From assembly GCA_012295275.1 (NCBI GenBank), contig CM022670.1, positions 25,199,255 to 25,234,254 of the forward strand: DNA of 35,000 nucleotides. Reading direction: 5' to 3'. Under the pieces are notes generated by a model, which made no database searches, was not told where the DNA came from, and saw only the letters and a program-made list of their open reading frames with translations. This DNA is from Chrysomallon squamiferum (Eukaryota > Mollusca > Gastropoda > Neomphalida > Peltospiridae). The number at the start of each line of letters is the position of its first letter. The first letter of the stretch is position 1. Below, piece by piece: positions 24,201-35,000 of the stretch. The translations under genes and the position numbers were made by a program.

Positions 24201-25240
24201 ATGTAGAGGGGTGGTTTAGATATTTGTGCAGATTTGTTAAAATGTGAATTAATAAGAATTAAATATTGTAATATAATTTTAGTTTATTATGGTTTTGTTA
24301 AAGAATAGTTAATAGTTTGTTTTAAGTGTTGTATTTATAATTATTTTTAACTCTAGATAGATATTTAAATTCAGCATTTCGTGAAGGGTATGAATGTCGA
24401 AGAATAATTAGTCTGTAACCTTCCGTGACTCTGCCTTGACCTCAACTGTGTTGGAAGGTTCAAAATCGGATTTTTATTTTTTGGATTATTTTATGAAACT
24501 TGGCATATATATTTATTATCTTTAAATATCCGATTTCTTTTATTTTGATGAACCGCATAAATCTGCGTCGAAATTATTTTAGTATTTTTTATGTTTAGGT
24601 CGACGCTTCTAAATCTATTTATTCACAGTGTATGACACAAGAACTCTACTTATATTTTATGGCATTAAAGAAATATATTTCTGTGCATCATATTAAATTC
24701 ATTGATTAAACAACATGCATTTTTTTTTCATAATTTAGGATTCAGATAATTTGATACGTAATGTTGATGGTTCACTGAATAAATAAGTAAATTTATTTTT
24801 CATTTAATTTTCTGTCTTCTTTATTATAATAAGAAATTACAGTATAAATCAGAAATGCATGAATTAATAGTTACGTGAGTGAAAAGAAAGGGGAAAGGTA
24901 AAAGGAAAATAGATATTAATTTTAATTTTATAATTTCTTCTTATAAAGAAATCAGAAATGTAGATAACTCTTATTAATGAGTTTCGAAATGAATAGTATT
25001 GACTTTTCTTGTTTGAAACAAAATTGTATGTATATTGTTTAACATTAAATACTTCATATTTACTTGTAAATGATAAAAAATTCACAAAAAGCAAACAGAT
25101 AAAAATGACTAGATAATAAATACAAATTAAACAAAGAAATCAATAAACAAATAAATAATAAAGCATGTAAGTAGTTAATAAATAAATAAATAAATGTTTT
25201 AAAATATTTTCAAATGATTTCTCTGTGTCATATACTTTGA
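24200..25240. repeat. C block, module 4, truncated
   Basis: Same C/A fusion as module 3. From about 21660/24763 onward it is almost identical to module 3, but its first 550 bp are clearly diverged from module 3. Hairpin arms at 24417-24424 and 24453-24460. Confidence 0.85.
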
Positions 25241-25846
25241 AAATAAACATTATATTATCGTTGTCACACGATACTAATTACAAAATAAGACTCATTCGTT
25301 TACATCGAGTCCTGTTTAGGAGGTTTTTATGATATTTTTGTCTAAAATGAAACACTGTTAATAGATGATACACGCTTTGCAAGCACACGGCGCCATTTTG
25401 GTTTATATAACGGTAACAATAAATTAGATTCTTTACAACTAGATAAGCATAGAAACCAATGCTTATTTTTATTATTTGTTTATTTTCATTTATAAATCAT
25501 TATTCATAAAATCTGAGATACAAATTTAAAGGTAATTTTTGAAAATAAATACGAATGTAAAAAGAGTCGATTAACTTTGTTTCTGACGTCATCATTTCCC
25601 AGCACTCAATAGGACGTCAATAATTGATTGACGTCATTGAGAACAAACACACAGTTGCGGTTTGGGCAGGGCAGAGTATTTCACCTCGTGATTGTAGTTT
25701 GAAGAAGAGAAAATATCTGTAAGTTAAACATTTCTTTATAGTCGAAGAATATAAACTGAAAATTACTGGATGTGTCACACTATTTACTGTATTATAAGAT
25801 TTAAAATCAAAATAATATTCTTCGAGAGACATATTTTCACGAAACG
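25241..25846. repeat. A block, module 5
   Basis: Near-identical twin of the module 4 A block, offset 3101 bp. Motifs: GGCGCCATTTTG (25389-25400), TTTATATAA (25402-25410), TGACGTCA (25584-25591 and 25629-25636). Confidence 0.88.
25389..25636. promoter_or_regulatory. promoter-like cassette, module 5
   Basis: Same motif set and spacing as in module 4, with the palindrome starts 45 bp apart. Confidence 0.45.
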
Positions 25847-26965
25847 CTTGGGTATCTGTGTTTGTGTGTTATAGAGAGAGGATGGGTATATACACGCATG
25901 TGTGGAAGGTAGTGTGCATGTGCATGATTATGTTGTTGAAGAGTGGGAAGGCATGCGAATGTGAAAAGAGGAATGGGTATATACGTGTGCATGTGTGAGA
26001 ATGTGTGGGTATTTGTGTGAGTTTGAGAGAGAGGCTGGATATATACATGCATGTTTGGAAGATTGTGTGTGTGGTGCATTGCTATATGTGTTGAAGAATG
26101 GGTATACATGTGAATGTGAAAAGAGGAGGGCGTATACGTGTGTGTGTCTAAGAAAGTGTGGGTATGTGTGTGTGTTTGAGAGAGAGGATGGCTATATACA
26201 TGCGTGTGTCGAAAATTGTGTACACGTGCATGGCTATGCGTGTGAAGTGTGGGTATGCTTGCGGATGTGTGAAAGGAGAAGTGGGTATGTACGTGTGCAT
26301 GTGTGAGAAAGTGTGGGTATTTGTGTTTGTGTGTTTGAGAGAGGCTGAGTATATACATGCATGTGTGTAAAGATATAGCGTGGGATACGCATGTGAATGG
26401 GTATGTGTGTTGAAGTGTGGGTATACATGCGAATGTGAAAGGAGGAGTGGATGTGCATTTGTAAGAAAGTGTGGGTATTTGTGTTTGCATGTTTGAGAGA
26501 GAGGCTGGGTATATACATGCGTGTGTTGAAGATAGTGTGCATGTGAATGGGTGTTGGTGTTGAAGTGTGGTTACGCTTGCGAGTAGTAGGTTTATACGTG
26601 TGCATATGTGAGGAAGTGTGTATTAGAGAGAGAGAGGATAGGTATATAGATACGTGAGTCGAAAATTGTGTGCACGTGCATGGCTGTGTGTACTGGTTTG
26701 GTTACGCTTGCGAATGTCAAAGGAGTAGTGGATGTGTACGTGTCCGTTTGGGGATATGTATTTGTGTGTTTGAGAGAGAGGCTGGGTATATATACAGGTG
26801 TATGTTAAAGAGAGTGTGCATGGGTATGTCTTTTGAAATGTGGGTATGTCTGTTGAAGTGTGGAAGGAAGAGTGGATATGTTGGTGTGTACATGTAAGAA
26901 AGTGTGGGTATTTGTGTTTTTGTGTTGGAGAGAGAGTATTGTTATGTACGTGTGTGAGTGTGTGC
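25846..26965. repeat. G array, module 5
   Basis: Twin of the module 4 G array. The longest minus-strand frame in the window (25837-26490, 217 codons, His/Thr/Ser-rich) lies here; it is not kept in module 4, so it is an accident of the repeat. Confidence 0.88.
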
Positions 26966-27035
26966 GAAAGATAGTGTGTATGTGAGTTAGGATAGGTATG
27001 TAGGTTAATGTGAAAGATGTAGTGGGTATGTACAG
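26965..27035. repeat. M array remnant, module 5, one unit
   Basis: A single unit of the 47-bp type, followed by the same exit sequence (GTAGTGGGTATGTA, then GTGGTTTAGATATTTGTG) as in modules 3 and 4. Confidence 0.85.
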
Positions 27036-28123
27036 TGGTGGTTTAGATATTTGTGGAGATGTGTTAAAATGAATTAATAATAATTAAATATTGTAAGATA
27101 ATTTTATTTTATTATGTTTTTGTTAAAGAATAGTTAATAGTTTGTCTTAAGTGTTGTATTTATAATTATTATTAACTCTCGATAGATATTTAAATTCAGC
27201 GTTTCGTGAAGGGTATGAATGTCGAGAAATAATTAGTCTGTAACCTTCCGTGACTCTGCCTTGACCTCAACTGTGTGTTGGAAGGTTCAAAATCGAATTT
27301 TTAGTTTTTGAAATTTGGCATCTAGGATTATTTTATTTCTTTTATTTTGATGAACCACACAAATCTGCGTCCTAATTATTTTAGTATTTTTTATGTTTAG
27401 ACCGACGCTTCTAAATCTATTCTTTCACAGTATATGTCACAAGAAATGTACTTATATTTTTATGACACTAAATAATATATTTTTGTGTCTACTGGATTCG
27501 TTTATTAAACAACATGCATTTTATTCATAATTTAGGATTGAAATAATTTGAAGTAATGTTAGTGATTCATAAATAAATTAGTACATTTATTTTTCATTTA
27601 ATTATCTGTCATATTTCTCAAATCGAGAAATAGCAACGTAAAGACGAAGTGGATAGTTATATGCAAATGAAGTGATAATTAAGTGACTGAAAAGACATGT
27701 AAAAGGAACATTAATATTAATTGTAATTTTATAATTTCTTCATATAAAGGTAAGAAATGTAGATAAATCTTATTAGTGAGTTACGATATGAACAAATTCA
27801 CTTTTCTTCCTTCTAACTAAAATGGATATGTATTGCATAACATTAAATACATAATATTTACTTGTAAATGATATGGAAATTCATAAAAAAGCAAATAAAT
27901 AAAAATTACTAATTAAATAAATACAAATTATAAATTAAATAAGAAAATAGGTAAGTACGTAATGAAGTATCTAAGGTGGTAAATAAATAAATAAAAGTTT
28001 TCAAATATTTTCAAATGATTTCTCTGTGTCATATACTTTGAACAAAATTTGGATAGGTATCATTCCTCACCAAATAATCTTTAAGAAAAATATTTCACAA
28101 TTTAAAGAAAGTAAGAATTTTTT

Positions 28124-28243
28124 GTACCTAAAATGCAGCGACAAGGAGTCACCTGGTGAGTGATGACACCCCCACCTCAGTGTGGCTAATACGGGAACTC
28201 ATACTTGAAAATGAGCTACCGGGGGACTGTTCACCTTAGGTAC
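28124..28243. repeat. 120-bp conserved element, copy 3
   Basis: Identical to copy 1 although the C blocks around the two copies are well diverged. It is followed, as in copy 1, by a GTATGTG(C/T)ATGCGTGCAT stretch and a CT tract. Confidence 0.85.
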
Positions 28244-28298
28244 AGAACAAAATATCAGAAGTATGTGCATGCGTGCATACAGTTTTGTTTGTAACTCT

Positions 28299-28386
<88 letters not shown>

Positions 28387-28400
28387 GAAATTTCACGAAG
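28199..28400 (-). CDS. candidate terminal exon of the LRRC74-like gene, reading through (GA)n
   Basis: After exon 10 (phase 2) the nearest plausible acceptor downstream is TTTCTGCAG at 28409-28401. Splicing here keeps the frame: Asn-Phe-Val-Lys-Phe-Leu-Gly-Glu, then a long Arg-Glu run encoded by the (CT)n tract (GA on the coding strand), then about 35 codons ending in a stop at 28199-28201. The tail would be encoded by the conserved 120-bp repeat element of module 5. This is inference from phase and splice signals only. The Arg-Glu run is atypical of the family, so this may be intron or UTR, with the true last exon elsewhere. Confidence 0.25.
28304..28383. repeat. (CT)n microsatellite at the right edge of the macrosatellite
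   Basis: About 40 CT units. In module 1 the homologous tract (9158-9176) has only about nine units. Confidence 0.95.
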
Positions 28401-28589
28401 CTGCAGAAACATTACGGACAATCAAAGTTTTGCATTTGTATTATATTTAGAAGAAGAAGAAAAAACAAAATCAAGAAAAAAGTAAATTAAAATAAAATAA
28501 ATAAATGCCTTCAGCGACACTGGATAAATCTAGAATGAATTCTCAGTTATAACTAACAATGGTAATGTTTTCTACTAGATTGTACTTAC

Positions 28590-32924
<4,335 letters not shown>

Positions 32925-33440
32925 TTTCACAATGCATAAAGATATTTAAAGATACCTCAGCATAAAATTTACTTCCAACTTTCGCATATCAAAGACAGAT
33001 AAATATATCAATATATTTATCAGAGTCAGAATTATAATTAATCCATAAAATAATGATGATAATAATAATAATAGAAACCTTGCTTGGAACGATTCATCTT
33101 TTCTTTAACAAGTGTTTGTTAATGAATCTAACATTTCGGAGTAACATGTCAAATGAAACCAGTGCTTTTCAATATAACACTGTTGTCTTGATTCTGGTGT
33201 CATGAAACGAAGTGGGTGATATATTTTTAAAAAGTGTGTATTTACACTGAACTATGCTGTCATTAATCAGTCGACTCAATACTCGGGACAATGCAGGTCT
33301 CTTGGTCTCCTATCAGTCATTGCAGCTGCGTGAACATTAATTCCGATAACGACCGTAATCATTGATTGAAAATCGTTTCGGAATGCAGTTCCAATGCGAC
33401 CTTTGTTGTGTTAGGGGTTTTTTTGCGCACTGTTATCATG
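32925..33440 (-). promoter_or_regulatory. probable 5' flank of the LRRC74-like gene
   Basis: This is the sequence immediately upstream of the first coding exon. The stretch at about 33240-33420 is visibly richer in G and C than the surrounding AT-rich DNA and could hold the transcription start or a noncoding first exon. I see no convincing TATA box, initiator or spliced leader acceptor that would fix it. The assignment rests on position and base composition. Confidence 0.3.
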
Positions 33441-33453
33441 ATTTAAGAGTTAC

Positions 33454-33504
33454 ACTGGGTTAATGAAACAGTAGATATTCTTTCTTGAGGTAGCTTAACC
33501 CAGT
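33454..33504. repeat. inverted repeat, 10-bp perfect arms
   Basis: ACTGGGTTAA (33454-33463) and TTAACCCAGT (33495-33504) around a 31-nt spacer. Hairpin or small mobile-element remnant. Confidence 0.65.
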
Positions 33505-33779
33505 TTATTTTATACATTCGTAACGCAACAATAAAAAACATTAAAACATAATAACTCAAATACAGGCTGTATTGTTAGGTATGTTTTTAAAATAAAGGCG
33601 AATCCACAAAACTTTAGCATATGCAAGCGGTAAAATTGTATTTATTTATTAGTTTGTTTATTTATTTATTTATTTATCATTATTGTTATTATATCCAGAA
33701 AACACACTAAAATATTTGATATTAAAACAAGTTATAGTTTAGTTAAGTGCACCGTATTACTTACTTACTTACTTACTTA

Positions 33780-33817
<38 letters not shown>

Positions 33818-33870
33818 CATCATCATCATCATCGTCATCGTCATCATCATCATCGTCTGATCCAGTAAAA
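33505..33870. repeat. AT-rich tract with compound microsatellite
   Basis: (TTTA)n at about 33636-33676, (TTAC)n at about 33756-33779, (ATT)n from 33780 to about 33817, then (ATC)n with GTC variants to about 33857. Confidence 0.9.
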
Positions 33871-35000
33871 CAAAAAATTTGAAATTTTTACTTTACAACA
33901 GAATATTGTATAATTCAGTCACCGTATTTATCAATGCTGATGTCATGTACATTGAAAACACATTCCATGACCTCATTTTAGCAATAATGCATTGTACGAA
34001 CCGAAGTTGTAACAAACTACTACGGAACTCTGCTCATTCCACGAGAGATAACTACCGCAAGTCACTGACTCAAACTGTCTTTTATTTATTTCGAGAACAC
34101 TCGTTTTGTGAAACATCAGACTGCAATAGTACATGTGTTTGATATGTCTGGATTAAGCGTTAAAACAGCAACTTTTTTATCAAATGTACCGGTCTAATTT
34201 TGTGAGACATTTTCAAGCTACTGACATCAATCCTAAAATAATGAGATTTAATTTAGAATCATCATCTGTCTTTAATGTGTTTTATGGTCACATTCCGCAG
34301 AGTTTTAAATTATTGGTGAAAAAGATACAGTTTTCTCTTAAAGCTAGCGACGCACTAGATTAAGCCAGAGTGAAATTTGATACTGAATTTCGGTTCTAAC
34401 AACACTAAATATATTATAAGTAATATGAAAGATAAAGGGGGTGGTTTACTGACAAGAAACCAGTATTTTTGTAAAAAACAAAAAACAAAAAAAGAAGTCT
34501 ATATTTTCATTTGTAAATATATAGACTTTATTTATCTGAATCAATTATATCTCTTTAAAATCTTAGATTTAAAGAAATCACATCTATATTAAATTTAGTA
34601 AACATGCAAAACTAATATAAATCATATAATGGAATATTTAAAACTGACCATTAAAATATAACCAACTGAAAACACTGAAATGAATACAAAATAATCTCTG
34701 TTGTTATTTCATTGTTCTGTAATTGAAAATACATTTTTTTTTTTTTTTTTTTATTGTTTATAATAGTAATACATGTTAATTATTCAAGATATGATGAGAA
34801 AGGAATATAAACACGTCAGTGAAAAACAAAAAAGTATTAATTCGTCTCTTGCTTTCTGTTTCTGTCTCGATAGCCTTCTATAGACGTAAACATTAGTTAC
34901 TCAGTTTGTATCAGTCATTTATATTCACAAATATAGTAATTCATTGCTGAACTAGATGTATCTCTTATTCGTCAAATAGATAATTTTTTCAAAATATCAT
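33871..35000. other. right flank, no gene recognised
   Basis: AT-rich DNA. One open frame of 87 codons on the + strand (33879-34142) has no recognisable motif or splice context. A T19 tract lies at 34734-34752. Nothing else is supportable. Confidence 0.5.

Larger units (their letters stand above)
3040..28383. repeat. five-module tandem macrosatellite
   Basis: Five modules in the same orientation, each A-G-M-C. Module 1 is about 3040-9780, module 2 about 9780-18240, module 3 about 18240-22139, module 4 about 22140-25240 and module 5 about 25241-28383. The A and C blocks align between modules at near-gene-duplicate similarity. The G and M arrays vary strongly in copy number. The array is bounded on the left by poly(A) and on the right by (CT)n. 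No transposase, reverse transcriptase or other protein is encoded in it as far as I can see. Confidence 0.9.
27036..28383. repeat. C block, module 5, ending in (CT)n
   Basis: Full-length C copy with its own substitutions and a deletion of about 50 bp near 27330. Hairpin arms at 27242-27249 and 27280-27287, the 120-bp element at 28124-28243, and a terminal CT run of about 80 bp. The unique DNA of the LRR gene begins right after it. Confidence 0.87.

Noticed and set aside
25837-26490. 217-codon minus-strand open frame, His/Thr/Ser-rich
   Set aside because: It is a translation of the GT-rich G array. The near-identical module 4 array breaks the frame with small indels, which points to no coding constraint.
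33879-34142. 87-codon + strand frame with several Cys
   Set aside because: No signal peptide pattern, domain, splice context or conserved neighbour was recognised, and the length is not unusual by chance.

Overview
The window is nuclear DNA of a multicellular animal. The evidence is a spliced gene with GT-AG introns, AT-rich sequence, and very many long microsatellites ((GA)n, (CT)n, (TG)n, AAT and AAAT classes). Short introns of about 170-470 bp combined with this repeat load would suit a mollusc or other lophotrochozoan, but that placement is inference. I see no bacterial operons, rRNA, tRNA, CRISPR array or clear transposon protein.

Left flank (1 to about 3.04 kb): AT-rich sequence with (TG)24, (GA)27 and a 60-base poly(A) tract. 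A small GC-richer island at 1.06-1.35 kb contains a minus-strand TATA box, a 5' splice-site candidate and a possible 48-nt exon; these are weakly supported.

Centre (about 3.04-28.38 kb): a five-module tandem macrosatellite. Each module runs, on the + strand, A block - G array - M array - C block. A is AT-rich and carries a pair of TGACGTCA palindromes; four of the five copies also carry an AAAATGGCGCC-type motif and a TATATAA motif. G is a GT-rich array with a unit of about 160 bp. M is a minisatellite with a unit of about 72 bp, shortened to about 47 bp in modules 3-5. C is AT-rich and holds a conserved hairpin and, in modules 1, 2 and 5, a nearly invariant 120-bp element bounded by GTACCTAA/TTAGGTAC. 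Modules 3 and 4 share a C/A fusion that removed this element. Modules 4 and 5 share a recent duplication of about 2.2 kb at an offset of about 3.1 kb. Many His/Thr-rich open frames in the arrays are products of the repeat and are not annotated as genes.

Right part (28.6-32.9 kb, minus strand): ten exons of a ribonuclease-inhibitor-type leucine-rich-repeat protein of the LRRC74 family, 383 codons plus 2 nt assembled with consistent phases. Its last exon is not certain. A phase-compatible continuation would read through a (CT)n tract into the last C block, so the gene's 3' end touches the macrosatellite.

Right flank (33-35 kb): AT-rich, with tetranucleotide and trinucleotide repeats and one short inverted repeat. 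No gene was recognised there.
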